Shown: positions 1 through 12,118 of the stretch, one piece after another
Layout of the letters: every line of letters starts with the position of its first letter
Position numbering within the stretch: the first letter of the stretch is position 1
Origin: Enoplolaimus lenunculus
Taxonomy: Eukaryota > Nematoda > Enoplea > Enoplida > Thoracostomopsidae
NCBI GenBank assembly: GCA_030248215.1
Contig: JASANG010000396.1
Coordinates: 1 to 64,000, forward strand
DNA length: 64,000 nucleotides
Reading direction: 5' to 3'
The notes under the pieces: generated by a model
What the model was told of the DNA's origin: nothing
The model's database searches: none
The model's input: only the letters and a program-made list of their open reading frames with translations
Translations under genes and position numbers: made by a program

Positions 1-2
1 TG

Positions 3-3000
3 AACATAATCCACACTGAATTTCCGAAAGCCGGATCTGGCAAACGCAGGAACCCAAGTGATTATGAAAATTTTGAAACTTATCTCAAACACAAGAGAAG
101 CATAGTCCAAATTCCGATTCAAAATAACTGTCTTGGAGTTGCTATTCTATTAGGAATGTTTCTTATTAATAACTCCTGTGGGAGAGCAACAAAATTTTTA
201 CGATCGCTTCTATCATCCGAAGGAGTAATCACAATCAAAAAACTGTACAACGACTGCGGTGTAGCTTATGATATCCCTTGCGGTATTCCCGAGCTAATAA
301 AGTTTCAGCAAAATTTGCGCGGTTATAGGTTAATTGTGTTTGATGGTTTAAAATCGGTTGTCTTCCAGGGTGAAGTAACAGACGGTTGTAAACCTCTGTA
401 TCTTCTGTTGCATAACGAACATTATGACCTAGTAAGATCAATTACAGGATTTCTACAGAGTAAAAACTTCTGCCAACTGTGCACAAAACCATTTGATGGC
501 ATACATAAATGTAGCAAAGCCTGTCCACTGTGCCACCGAAGTACATGCAAAAATAGGTCTCTAGAATCAGCGGCGTTATCTTGCATAACATGCGGAATGG
601 TACTAAAATCAGATCAGTGTCTGCACAATCACATGACTAGTGACTGCAGTAAATATACAAAGTGTAGTCAATGCAACAAAACGATTTTGAAACAGAAAGC
701 TCATCACTGCAGGCAATATTACTGTTCGACGTGTCGAACTTGGGGTCACCCAGCGAGTCATAAATGCTACATGCAAGTGGTAAAGTTAGCTAAACGAAAA
801 GACAATGTCTACATTTATTTTGACATTGAGTCAATGGCTGATGAAGCAACTGGGAAGCATACGCCAAACTTAGTTGTTGTTAAAGAGGAAAACCAAAAAG
901 AAACTATCTTTAGAGGAGAACAGTGCATCGGTAATTTCATGGCTTATCTGATATCGAAAAGCAAGGCTTTACCTCATCATGAGTTAATCGTCATTGCTCA
1001 TTATTTGTCAGGATATGACTCGTATTTTGTACTAAATTGGTTATACAAAGAAGGGATCTTGCCAAAAAATGTTATCATTAAAGGGACTAAGTTTATGCTG
1101 CTTGCAATTGGTAAGAATATAAAATTTTTAGATAGTTATAACTTTTTAGCTTGTTCTCTTCGAAGTCTCCCAAAAAGTTTCAATTTTTCGACTCAACTTT
1201 GCAAAGGTTGGTTTCCACACGCCCTAAACACAAAACAAATGCAAAACTATAAAGGTAAATTTCCTGATAAAAAATTTTTTGAACCAGGTAGGTTGGATGC
1301 AGATGCTCGGCAACAATTTGAGCACTGGTGGGAAAACGAGAATAAGATGTTCCATGGTAAGCTTTATAGCTTACAGGAGTCATTAGAGGCGTACTGTGTT
1401 GACGATGTTTTGGTGTTGGAGACAGCGTGCAAAAAGTTTAGAGAAATGTTTTTCGAAACGAGTCAAATTGAAGTATTTGCAAACAGCTGTACAATAGCAT
1501 CAGCTGTATCACTCGTGTTTCGTAAAAATTACTTGAAAGAAAACACACTAGCTGTAATAGGATCGGTCAATCCTGATAAAGTGCGGAAGCACTCAAAACA
1601 ATGTGAACAATGGTTAGCGTACGTTTCTCATAACGAAAGAATCGAGTTGCAATCAGCAAAGCGTGGAGGCGAAAAAAAAATTGGTAAATATTTTGTTGAT
1701 GGTTTTTGCGAAGCCAACAATACAGTTTACGAATTCTTAGGATGCTATATACATGGGTGCGATAAATGTTACGATGGCAATTTGTACAACACATTCTTGC
1801 ACAAACGGATGAATGTTATACGACAAATAACGATGGAACGACTCAATTATATTGAAAGCGTAGGGTTTAACGTAACAATAATATGGTCACACGAATGGGA
1901 AGACATGGTTCAAAGAAATTCAACTATAACTGCATTTCTGCAAACTCAAGATATCGGTAGAGAAGTACTAGATGTTCGATCTGCTCTGCGTGGGGGTAGA
2001 GTGACTACAATGATGGCTGCATACAAGGTTAAAGGTGACGAAAAAATTTTCTACAAAGATGTGAATTCATTGTATCCATATATTTTAAAAACAAAAGAAA
2101 TGCCGATTAAGTTTCCTAAAATCATAACTGAAAATTTCGAGCCCATTGAAAATTATTTTGGATTGATACACTGTAAAATATTACCCCCAAACACTGCACT
2201 ATTTGGTGTGCTTCCATACTCTGACAATTCAGGCAAGCTGATATTTCCTTTGTGTCATCAGTGCGCTATGGATACCATCAACCAACCATGCTTTCACGAA
2301 GATGACAAGCGATGTCTAAAAGGTGTTTGGACCCACCTCGAGTTAAAGTATTCATTAAAGCGCGGATATAAACTAATAGATCTTTATGAAGTGTGGCATT
2401 TTGACGAACATTCGTCAGAAGTGTTCAAAGGGTATATTAATAATTATTTAAAGTTGAAAACCGAGGCATCTGGCTTTCCATCGAGCTGTACATCAAACAA
2501 GGAGAAGGATAGTTACATATTGAAATGGCAGGAGGTTGAAGGAATCACACTCGATCAAAACAACATGAAGAAAAATCCAGGGATCCGTTCCATCTCTAAA
2601 CTCGCTCTCAATAGTTTATGGGGAAAGTTTGGTCAAAACATGAATTATGGAAAGTCGAAATACGTCAGCAGTTACGAAGATCTTGTTAAATTTTTGGCAA
2701 ACCCTAAATATCAAATTGATGACGTATGCATGGCTGGACAATCCATGATGCTGATAAACTACAAATTAAAGAGAGAAACCGAAGTTCCTGCCCCGTTTTC
2801 AAATCTGCCAATCGCATGCTTCACGACGTCTCATGCCAGACTTCACCTGTTATCGTTGATGGAAAAGGTATGAATAATATTTACATTTAAACATATTCAT
2901 TATTTTAATACGCAATTGGATATTATGTAGGCTGCAACTTGATAAATTATTTTCAGGTAGGGAATAACCTGCTGTACTGTGACACCGACAGTCTTGTGTA

Positions 3001-3442
3001 CGTTAGCCAAACAGGCGGTTCTGAACTTCCTGAATCAATATATCTTGGCGATCTCAAGAATGAACTTGAGGGCAACTTTAGTCCACAAGCATACATTTCC
3101 GAATTTTACTGCACGGGTGCCAAAAGCTACTGTTACAAAGTAGTCGATGGAAGTCAAGAAACCAGCGTGTTCAAAATAAAGGGATTTGTACTCAATTGTC
3201 AAAATCGTGCAGTCGTAACTGAAGACGCATTCAAAAGTCTCATTGGAAGTCCCACAAATGAGTTTTTCCTCAGCAGCTTCACAATTCGTCGAGTTAAAGG
3301 CAGTGCAGAAGTTTTCAGCACAACCACTTCGAAGAAACTTAAATTCACCCTTAACAAGCGCTTGCTATGCAAAGATTTTACCACCCGATGCATCGGTGAC
3401 AAGCTTGTATCGACGGACAAGCTTATCGACTTCAGCATTTAA
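3..3442 (+). CDS. Polinton/Maverick-type protein-primed DNA polymerase B (virus-like fossil, left part outside window)
   Basis: This is a family-B, protein-primed DNA polymerase of the kind carried by Polintons/Mavericks, which would copy the linear element. The frame is open at the window edge, so the N-terminus lies outside. A Cys/His-rich region spans about nt 465-770. Exonuclease motifs follow: YFDIES (nt 815-835), HYLSGYDS (about nt 1000), YCVDDV (about nt 1393). Polymerase motif A is DVNSLYPY (about nt 2062), motif B is KLALNSLWGKFGQ (about nt 2599) and motif C is YCDTDS (about nt 2974). The visible part looks largely preserved, which suggests a fairly young copy. No integrase, packaging ATPase, protease or capsid gene is visible in the window, so the rest of the element is upstream or lost. 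The family call is firm; Polinton rather than a related adintovirus-like element is inferred. Confidence 0.88.
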
Positions 3443-3655
3443 TGGTATTTGACATACCAGAGATGCATGCAAATTGATATTACCCCCCCTAGAATCAACA
3501 ATTTAATGCAAGCATTTGCTGTGGTTATAACTACTTGTATATACTACTATATGTAAATACTACATAGCATTTGCTTTTGCTCTTTCTTGTGAGATATGCC
3601 CTTTTAATACTGCAGGTTTAACAAGTTGGAACGCATTATAGCGCAAGCCCAACTA
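3443..3655. other. Short gap between PolB and the unknown minus-strand gene
   Basis: The polymerase on the plus strand and the unknown gene on the minus strand end tail to tail here. I see no terminal repeat of the element and no other gene. A clear Polinton terminal inverted repeat was not found anywhere to the right of the polymerase. Confidence 0.5.
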
Positions 3656-6600
3656 TCAACAGAATATATTCTCTAATTGCAATACTCTATGGTACTGTAA
3701 ATCATTCAAAAAAATTTTTGTGATTAGTATGAAAGATTGAGTAATAAATTCCAACTACCTGAAAATTGCTAGATTATAAACAAAATCATACCTTTTTTGT
3801 TAAACTGTTCCACCAGCCATCTATAAGGCACTGATTCACCACTGTCGCTCAACAAATTCGACACGCTTTGACCACCGCTGACCGACACATTTTGACCACC
3901 GCTGACCGACGACACATTTTGACCACCGCTGACCGACACGTTTTGACCACCGAAGACCGACACGTTTTGACCACCGCTGACCGACGACACATTTTGACCA
4001 CCACTGAGCGACGACACATTTTGACCACCGCTGATCGACGACACATTTTGACCACCACTGAACGACGACACATTTTGACCACCACTGAGCAACGCTGCTG
4101 TTGCATCATTAATTCCACTCTGACGGGCTATAATAATTGCATAAATGGATGCAAAAGACGAATCAACTCAAGGAAAGTTTTCTCTGGTTCGTCAATTTTA
4201 GCCAACGTGTATAGCTAAAAATCGAATTACAACATTTATCGTGGCTGTATTCATTATAATTTGAACCGTGCACAAAAAACTTATTGCATAAGTTAGGGAA
4301 AACATGTTGAAGTAATATCTTTACTTTGATAAACAATTTCAATGTCGTCATCGTCAGCAACACTCGCTTCGCATTTTGATTCACAATTGTAATCCGCTAC
4401 TACTGCTGTCATTTCGTTCATCATTGTTGATTCCAATTGCTCACAACCTAACAACACCTACACATCATCAACGTCACATTCGCTGCAATCCACTGTTTAA
4501 AAATTAAACCAAAACAATTTAAGGTCAGTCAACTGATTAACCTGTCTCACAACATCTTAGAATTTGTCACTAAAATCTTACGATTCGGCAAATTCTTACT
4601 TTCATCGACAATTTCAACGTCATTATCGTTAAAAATGACTGCTTTTGGTTCCACATTGTAATCCGTAATCATTGCAACCATATCGCTTTGGTTTGTTGCT
4701 GCCGATACCAAGTGCGACCCACTTGTCAAGACTGACACATCATCAACGCCATCACATTTGAATGTATAAACTGAAAAGATTATTCGAATGTATAGTACAA
4801 TAGTAATATATTATTTTTTGATAGTATTCAGTTGAAATTCGATGCATGATTAAATCAAATTACACCTGCCGAAAACATCAAGCATTGATATTTTTATATG
4901 CAGATCAGAAAACTAAAAAATCACCAACCACTTTAGCTTTCTAGCCTCTAATTCTAATTTGTTTGAAAATGTTATATTTTTACTTTCACACAGAATTTGG
5001 ACATCCTTATCGTCAACAGCTCCAGCGTTTTGATCATCATTGACATCAACGCAACCATTAACATCAAATTTGTGTTCATTGTAAAACTTGCTACTTTGAT
5101 CTGCGCTTGACTTCAGTTGTTGTCTCGCAAAGTCATTATCACCATTTACGTCCGCAATACCACATGCAGGATTATTATACTGCTGCTCACAAACGCCAAC
5201 AGATTGTTGTTGCGGTTGGTCAGCTTGTTGATACTGCTCGTTACCGAAACTGTGTTGGCGATCAACGTTGTTAACAGTAAACATTCCACTGTTTTGGGTA
5301 CCAGTCTGAAGTGTAGCAGCGTAACCATCGGAGAGTCCAATATCGCTCGGCAAGGCAACATCTGAATTGTTGCCAATGCCGTTGTCATATTCAGGCAACG
5401 CAACATCACAACCATTTGTCAAATCACCAACGTTAACATCGACACTATCATTGCCAGAATTAAAATCACCATCATCAACCATGCCATCATCTGCATCGCC
5501 ATCATCAATATTGTCATCATCTGCATCGTCATCACCAACGATGCCATCATCTGCATCGCCATCGTCAACACTGCCAGCAGCGTTATCAACTGCATGATTG
5601 CAGATAACTTCGCCAGCAACATCTGTGTTGTCGACGTTAACAGCCAACAATGCGGCTTTGAGCGGTTGCTAAAATTTTTTACAATGTCCGTGCATAGCTG
5701 CTAAAAAATAGAATGTCAAATAACAAAGAATTAAATAACCTGAAAAAATCAGTGATCATACGCTACTAACTGTCCTACAGTGCTTAGTTGAATTAAACTT
5801 ATTGATCCTAAAACTTATTTTCTTCATCAGGATGTATAATAGTTCTAACTTATTTCGTTCTAGATTGTAGAGCTTTAGAAACTCTAATTTCTGTTTCATC
5901 AGCAAACTTACCTCGAATCTAAAACTGACACCACTTCGATTAATATAGCGCCGCCATATTTTAAAAACATCTCTTTCGTATCTGAACATAACATCAGTCA
6001 CTTCGTCATAACCATCACGCACTAACTCGAATGGTGTAAACCTGACACAAATAAAAAGAATAAGGTATGTTTAAGTGCAAAATTAAAAAAGAACACAGAC
6101 TACCACATTCAAATATGTTTGAACGAAATTGTCTCATGGATCAGCGAAACCAATAACTATGGTTTAGAATGCTGCCTTTACTTTTAGTCGCAAACACAAA
6201 TGATTAACATGCTTTAAAAGTATTACACTTACGGTGCAATTTTAATAAAAAACACTTTATCGTGTGCTACGCAAAAAACGTCCATTGAACCATTTGATAA
6301 AATCAAGTGACAACTCGCGTTGCTTTGTAATAACATGGTGTTCATAAATATCGCAGCTGATGTTCCAATTTCAGTAACACGATCCGGTCTGTAAACAATT
6401 ATCGCACGACGAAGTCGTTCCTCAAAAACCACTGCATCAAATTCTTGTCTCTGAAAAAATTACACCATCGATTCAATTCCAACTTTTGTACAATCACTTC
6501 AATCAAACAAGCATACATGTTAACCGAATGCATGTAATGATATTTGAATGCCTAGTTGGATAAGAACTGTGTTTGCTCATGGACTTAATTTGAAAACAAT

Positions 6601-7303
6601 ACTATCAACCGTGTTATTCAATAATTAATGAAGCAAACCAATTGACACATCGGGACAGGCTAAGTCAACTTTAGTCCGTAATCCTCCTTAGAGAAATCGC
6701 GATCTCACAATCTGCGTAAAGATAATTTCATTTTGCGTTCACATAATACCCTGACATAAGCAAAAATATTTCAACTTACACTATGTGGAAGTATTAACAT
6801 AACATCAACATCATTCACATCTGAATAATTTCGACCAACTTCGCAATCAATTTCTAATGCACAAAAATCGTCTAAAAATATCATTTTAATACTTAAGACT
6901 TTTATTATTTACAATGTAACAAATTTCAGCGATAAAAAATCATTGCAAATAAAATAGAATTTTTCAAAATACAAAAATTTGATACTCTATCCGAAAAAAT
7001 TGCTACTTTACTTTAACGAGACCATTCTATTGTAAATTAGCAGAAGAAACTTGGAATTGAAATAAGTAGACAAAGTTAAATGTCCTTCTTTAAAACTTGA
7101 AACGATGCGAGTCCTAGTTGAATGTTTCAATATTGTCAAACTACCTACTGGATTACTGATTCCTCTATAATGCCAATATACTTACATTTTTTCGCAACCA
7201 AATCATATTTTGATAACATTTCAGACGTCACAACAGCCGCTTGATCACCATTATTCAGACGCTGAAATACTGGCACCGACCGCCGGCGACCACCTGCCAA
7301 CAT
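3656..7303 (-). CDS. Unrecognised multi-exon protein with repeated exons and an SGGQNVSS repeat tail
   Basis: I do not recognise this protein. Splice sites agree in phase for these exons (minus order): 7303-7186, 6871-6780, 6450-6233, 6041-5912, 5668-4984, 4770-4600, 4492-4325, 4127-3792, and tentatively 3672-3656. The start is MLAGGRRRS at 7303. The first four exons give about 185 residues of mixed, globular-looking sequence with motifs such as ALEIDCEVGRNYSDV and DRVTEIGTSAAIFM. Exon 5 is Asp/Asn/Gln-rich with a long acidic stretch. The end of exon 5 and exons 6 and 7 share a pattern (FDVNGCVDV / FKCDGVDDV / SECDVDDV, then acidic residues before a -ESK-like donor), so they look like duplicated exons of the same phase class. 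Exon 7 looks decayed compared with exon 6, and its skipping would keep the frame. Exon 8 encodes about nine SGGQNVSS-like units. It could be a host gene or cargo of the neighbouring element; the context does not decide. Confidence 0.55.
3865..4092 (-). repeat. Coding minisatellite, 21-27 bp units (SGGQNVSSx)
   Basis: About nine tandem units read GGQNVSS or GGQNVSV on the minus strand inside exon 8 of the unknown gene. Unit lengths are multiples of three, so copy-number change keeps the frame. The same DNA is also open on other frames, which I take to be shadow. Confidence 0.8.
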
Positions 7304-9182
7304 TATATACTGCACTTATAAAATTTATAAGCAGGATCATAAACGCACTATAATGAACAAAATCCCTATGCTATAAACATATTGGGTAACATTTAAAAAT
7401 GAGACCCAATAAAATTCAAGTAATCGCGCTGAAGCGTAGGTCTGCCTTACTTTTAAGGACATACCAGTAACATAAGCATAATCCCTAGCGTTAAACTCGG
7501 CCGCAAGGATAATCAAAAATTATGCCTAAGCCTACTCTATTACACACAGTGGAGAAAATGGGAACTATTAAAAGATTTATAAACCTCTGTTACTGTCACA
7601 CACAGCGGAGCCGTTTCTTTTAGACTTCCCGTTTAGCCGTGGGCCTGTAAAAGCGTAGGCTTAGATTCTAAACATTTTTGCTTAGGCTTAGGAGTACACT
7701 TTTGCAACACTTAGGCTTATGAACACTCTTAATCTACTGCTACGGCCCTAAAAGTAGCATTGGCCCACAGCGATAACATAAAACAAAAATAAAAACTTAA
7801 ATGAAAAAAAACTGAATTGATCAAACTATTTTCAAAACTTAATTTGCACAACTTTATATATGCGCATCATCTATTGACATAAATTATTAGGTCAATATCG
7901 TACCAAAACAATTCAAGGAATTAGGCAAGATAACAAAAATTACTTGTTATCTCTGTAATTCTGGGAAGAATTATTTTATTTTCGAAATAATCGGATTAAT
8001 TCCTGCTAATAATAGCGATTATACAAAAATTAGTTTCAAAAATTTTGTTTTGGCAGTAATCCGATTAAATATAAACGTCAAAAGTTTCTAAAACTTTAAC
8101 CCTTACAAGGGTAAGCGATCATGCCACTACCTATAAAGTCAACACTTTAAAAACAAAATTCGGTTGGACGCTATCTTATCAGTAACAAAAACACTTGTGC
8201 ACGCCAATTTTTGGCTAAAGTCAAAAGCTAAACGAATGATGATTGTGTTAATAATTTGCAAACTTAATATACATGTGACTATAGCTTTTATTTCAGCTTT
8301 GTCTATATACATCAATATATACACGTTGTTATCTATTCAAGTTTTGTATCGTGTTTACAGTCACTGAAAAAATCAACTAATCTGTAAATATTGTAACTAA
8401 ATTGAATTAACCCTTTTCCATTTGCACTGTTCGTCAGTTAAGAAAACGTTAACATTTAGTTAAAGGATATATATTATGTAAGCTTTCTCGTAGGGCAATA
8501 AGCTAACGCAACACAGTTCAAAACCGTTATGCATGCGATCAGCATAGTTATTCAGATTCACCAAACAACGGGCAAGCCCGATTGGTTTTGTTCTAATAAA
8601 TGCGTCCTTCCCTTGCGGTCGGGACTTCATTGCATGTATTAGCTATCCTACTGAATCCATTTTATCCACTGCCGGATCCAAAGAGGACCACCAGCTCAAT
8701 GAACCCTAATTAGAAACCCAAATTTCGTATAACCGATTTAGTACTAAAATGACGTTTGGCTTCTCGCTCGCTTTGTTCACGTACATTTTATATGTTATAT
8801 ATCATTTGGCGTTCCTATGTTATTAAAAATTTTCAGGACACACCACCACTAAATCCTTATAAATGCACTATAAACCTGTGTAAAAAAACCCCGTTTTTAT
8901 AATATAACATTGTTGCAATAACGGTAATTTAAAAAACTCAATGATTGTTTCGTAGTCCAAACTGCAGCGTTAAAGCAAATTTTTTTAATGTTTATCAGTA
9001 AACAACAACAAATTTCAAAAAATATAAGCTTAAATAGCAAACTGATAAAGTTCTGATTGACACTGTTCGTCGGCAGCATAATTGTAAAAACTTGATAACG
9101 CTTTTACACTACTCTTCAAAAAGTAACTATCAACAAAAAATTATTTAATACAAATAAAAATGTTTACATTTCGAAAAATGTA
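7304..9182. other. Gene-free AT-rich stretch
   Basis: No open frame longer than about 70 residues and no conserved motif was seen. It holds scattered CTTAGGCTTAGG-like words (7640-7720) of the kind found again near 9.7, 13.9, 15.2 and 27.6 kb, and a small stem at 7380-7412 (ATTGGGTAAC with a near-complement). It would hold the promoter of the minus-strand unknown gene, but no motif is convincing. Confidence 0.4.
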
Positions 9183-9230
9183 GGCAGCATGGCCGAGTGG
9201 TCTAAGGCGCCAGACTCAAGAGTACATCTT
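9183..9230 (+). pseudogene. tRNA-Leu(CAA)-like 5' half, probable tRNA pseudogene or SINE head
   Basis: The sequence GGCAGCATGGCCGAGTGG, followed by a full D-arm and the anticodon-stem half CCAGACTCAAG, matches the 5' half of a eukaryotic tRNA-Leu(CAA), including box A. Elongator tRNA-Leu(CAA) genes often have an intron after the anticodon, so a split gene was considered. The pairing half of the anticodon stem, the T arm and an acceptor 3' strand complementary to GGCAGCA are not found downstream. A GTTCGAAC word occurs at about 9318, too far and without a T stem. I therefore call it a truncated copy. Confidence 0.6.
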
Positions 9231-9669
9231 CCCGGATATCGGGCACAAATATAATGCAAACACACTGTTTGCTGTGTGCTAAAGGGAAAAGCAGAAACCG
9301 AGAATTGAACAAATTCAGTTCGAACGGTACAAATTCTCGTACAATTTAGGGAGTTTCTCTAAAAAATTTTGCTCAAATATAACGACAGCGTCCCCTCTAC
9401 CTGTGTATATGCACACCTGAACGGCTGTGTACATTATATTAACTGTTAACCAGGTTTTGAAACAGCCATTAGGGTTTACAAATACAATCAACTTAGCCAC
9501 AATTAGCACGGGCCGCTCTAGCCACACCTAGGAAGCTCGTATTACTCCATCATAAATACTCAAACTCGGTTCAATTTTACTCAAGCAAGTGTACAACCTT
9601 TTACTGTTTATACATTTAAAAATTCATTAACCTTTATTAATATTAACGGGCGTAGAAACTATGAACCTA

Positions 9670-9960
9670 CCTAAACCTTAAAGTGCATGCCTAAACATAA
9701 ACCTAAGCGTGTGGGACTGTAAGGGCCTACCCACTAAGCATGCACCTAAACCTTAAAGTCAGTGCATGCCTAAACATAAACCTAAGATTGTGGGACTATA
9801 AGGGCCTACCCACTAAGCATGCATCTAAATCTTAAAGTGCATGCCTAAACAATAAACCTAAGCGTGTGGGACTATAAGGACCTACCCACTAAACATGCAC
9901 CTAAACCTTAAAGTAAGTGCATACCTAAGCATAAACCTAAGCGTGTGTCCTGTAATATCC
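9670..9960. repeat. Tandem array, about 75-80 bp unit, four copies
   Basis: Four head-to-tail units carry CCTTAAAGTGCATGCCTAAA, then AAACCTAAGCGTGTGGGACT, then GGCCTACCCACTAAGCATGC. Units differ by a few bases and small insertions. The words CCTAAACC and CCTAAGCG look telomere-like, but they are embedded in a longer unit, so a telomeric origin is not supported. Confidence 0.85.
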
Positions 9961-10352
9961 CTGTTTAGGCAGGGCGTATCCTATAATTATCAGAAACATA
10001 CTTACAATAGAGCGGTTGCAATCATATTCATAAGCCTGAGCATAAGAATAATTAGTGCAAACTTAAGCTTAAGTCCCGTAGAAAATAGTCCGGACTTCAC
10101 GACTTGAAGTATTTCACCTATTACTCCGTCCCTTATCAATGCCAAAACTTTTACCAGCACTACGCTTTATATAAAGAATCAAAGCGGTACACGGAGAAAA
10201 ATTAACAAATTCGGGAAAGGGGTTGGTGGCAGACTGTTTTTCCTTGTCGTAGCATATGAGGGTCTTGACTATTTTCACGGGAGTTAAACTTACGTTTTAG
10301 CTTATTTTTCATCTAAACTTACGATTAAGACTGTAATATCCCTATACTGCTC

Positions 10353-10826
10353 AGCTTCTCCCTGTTATTTGTTACAGAAAGGAAACCGTAAGAAATTAAC
10401 TCCGTGATTCGAATAGTTTATTAGGGAATCACGGCGTTAATTTCTGCAAAATTAAAAAATTTTGTTACCCACCTAGCTTCTCCCTGTTATTTACAGCAAG
10501 GAAACCCGAAGAAATTAACTCCGTGATTCAAAGTTTATTAGGGAATCACGGCGTTAATTTCTGTAAAATTAGAAAAAATTTTGTTACCCCCCTAGCTTCT
10601 CCCCGTTATTTACAGCAAGGAAACCTGAAGAAATTAACTCCGTGATTCAAATAGTTTATTAGGGAATCACGGCGTTAATTTCTGTAAAATTAGAAAAAAT
10701 TTTGTTACCCCCCTAGCTTCTCCCCGTTATTTACAGCAAGGAAACCTGAAGAAATTAACTCCGTGATTCAAATAGTTTATTAGGGAATCACGGCGTTAAT
10801 TTCTGTAAAATTAGAAAAAATTTTAC
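10353..10826. repeat. Tandem array of hairpin-forming units, about 119-122 bp, four copies
   Basis: Units begin AGCTTCTCCCTGTTATTT at about 10353, 10475, 10594 and 10715. Each unit contains the arms GAAATTAACTCCGTGATTC and GAATCACGGCGTTAATTTC, near-perfect inverted complements around an A/T-rich loop with AGTTTATTAG. Every unit can therefore fold on itself. It looks like an amplified foldback element. Confidence 0.88.
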
Positions 10827-10829
10827 CCC

Positions 10830-12118
10830 CTCTTGACTACTAATAATAAATCAAAGCATTCCTTTTTCTTTAACCAAAGCCGTTCTGAAACAAAATAAAA
10901 CATCATGAATAATATAATAAAGATATTCATATCATCCACTGTAGGGACCCGGTGTATTTGGTGTCAATCTACTAATCAGTAAATTTTTAGAATTGATATT
11001 TTAGTAATTTCAACAATATTATTAATACAAAGTAGTGACGATATCTTCGAAGATTCGTCAAGTTTTTTAAAGTCCTACCTGTCACGGATAGAATTAAATT
11101 GGGTATTTTGCAGTAATTGCTATTGCGTCCACTGCATTTGCGTTTCGGGTTTTATAAATTACGCTTGAAATCTTCGACGCATGCGACCAGTCGCAGTTAA
11201 ACATGTAATGTGGTATGGCGGAGCTACGCTAATTTCTTTTGTAACGCCGCCACTCAATCAGGTAATTCACCGTAGCCGTAGGTCACAGACAACAAAAACT
11301 GATGGCCATCATTAAATACAAGCAACAAACGTATTAGGCACGGATTGCCGTCCGCCTAGGACCGACAACTCTAAGTGCAAACTGTACCGCACTATCTCCG
11401 CTGCTAATTAAGCAAGCAAGGCAAAACAATCGCCGCCGTGAATACAGCAACCAAAAAAGTCGCGTATAAATTCACAGTTATTAATAAATTTTACTCCGCT
11501 AGAAACCAGGAAACTGATGCATGCATCAAAAACACACTCGCACAAAACTGCACTGTCAAAGCTCATGTCAAAACTTGCTTATGCGACGCTCACAAAAAAC
11601 GAATGGAATGCAAATTTGACCTATTAATGAAATGCAATTCAAAGATGACTTACAGTATATGCATGCGTTAGTTGCCCGGTTACAATGACTGGCGATACCT
11701 ATAAATGCCCATAAGTAGCAAATGCGTAACAGCAATAAGAAACACGTGTAGCATCTTAGAATAAGCAACGATGAGTTTAGAGTAAGCCTAAAACTTAGCT
11801 TCACAAAACACCCACGTTTAAGGCACAAACACGCGATTGCAATTACGAGTCTTAATATAGTGTCTGTGACTGATGGTATAATTTTAAACATTAATAATTA
11901 CTGGCGTGGTGTTTCTTTGTAATCAAAAAATTACAGGATGTTCGGTAGGATATAGCGACGCAAAGAAAGTTAACAGTATTAAAGCTTGCGTAAGCATACA
12001 AATTGTGCCAAGTTTTTTTCTGAAAATTAGTGCCATTAAACATTAATTTTCAATGTTGAAGTATGAATGTATATATTAGAAATTACAGTATAATTTCTGT
12101 TTTTCGTTGTCGTTTCAG
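10830..12118. other. Gene-free stretch upstream of the visible TFIP11 exons
   Basis: I searched this stretch for upstream TFIP11 exons (G-patch and the middle GCFC region) and found none. Open frames here (for example 11438-11671) have composition and no motif that I can place. It is presumably intron of TFIP11, or flank of a truncated copy. Confidence 0.4.

Noticed and set aside
9183-9330. Functional tRNA-Leu(CAA) gene with intron
   Set aside because: No 3' half with anticodon-stem, T-arm and acceptor pairing was found.
9670-9960. Interstitial telomere
   Set aside because: CCTAAACC words are part of a 75-80 bp unit rather than a short pure repeat.
7304-12118. Upstream exons of TFIP11
   Set aside because: No G-patch or middle-domain motif could be read in any frame here.
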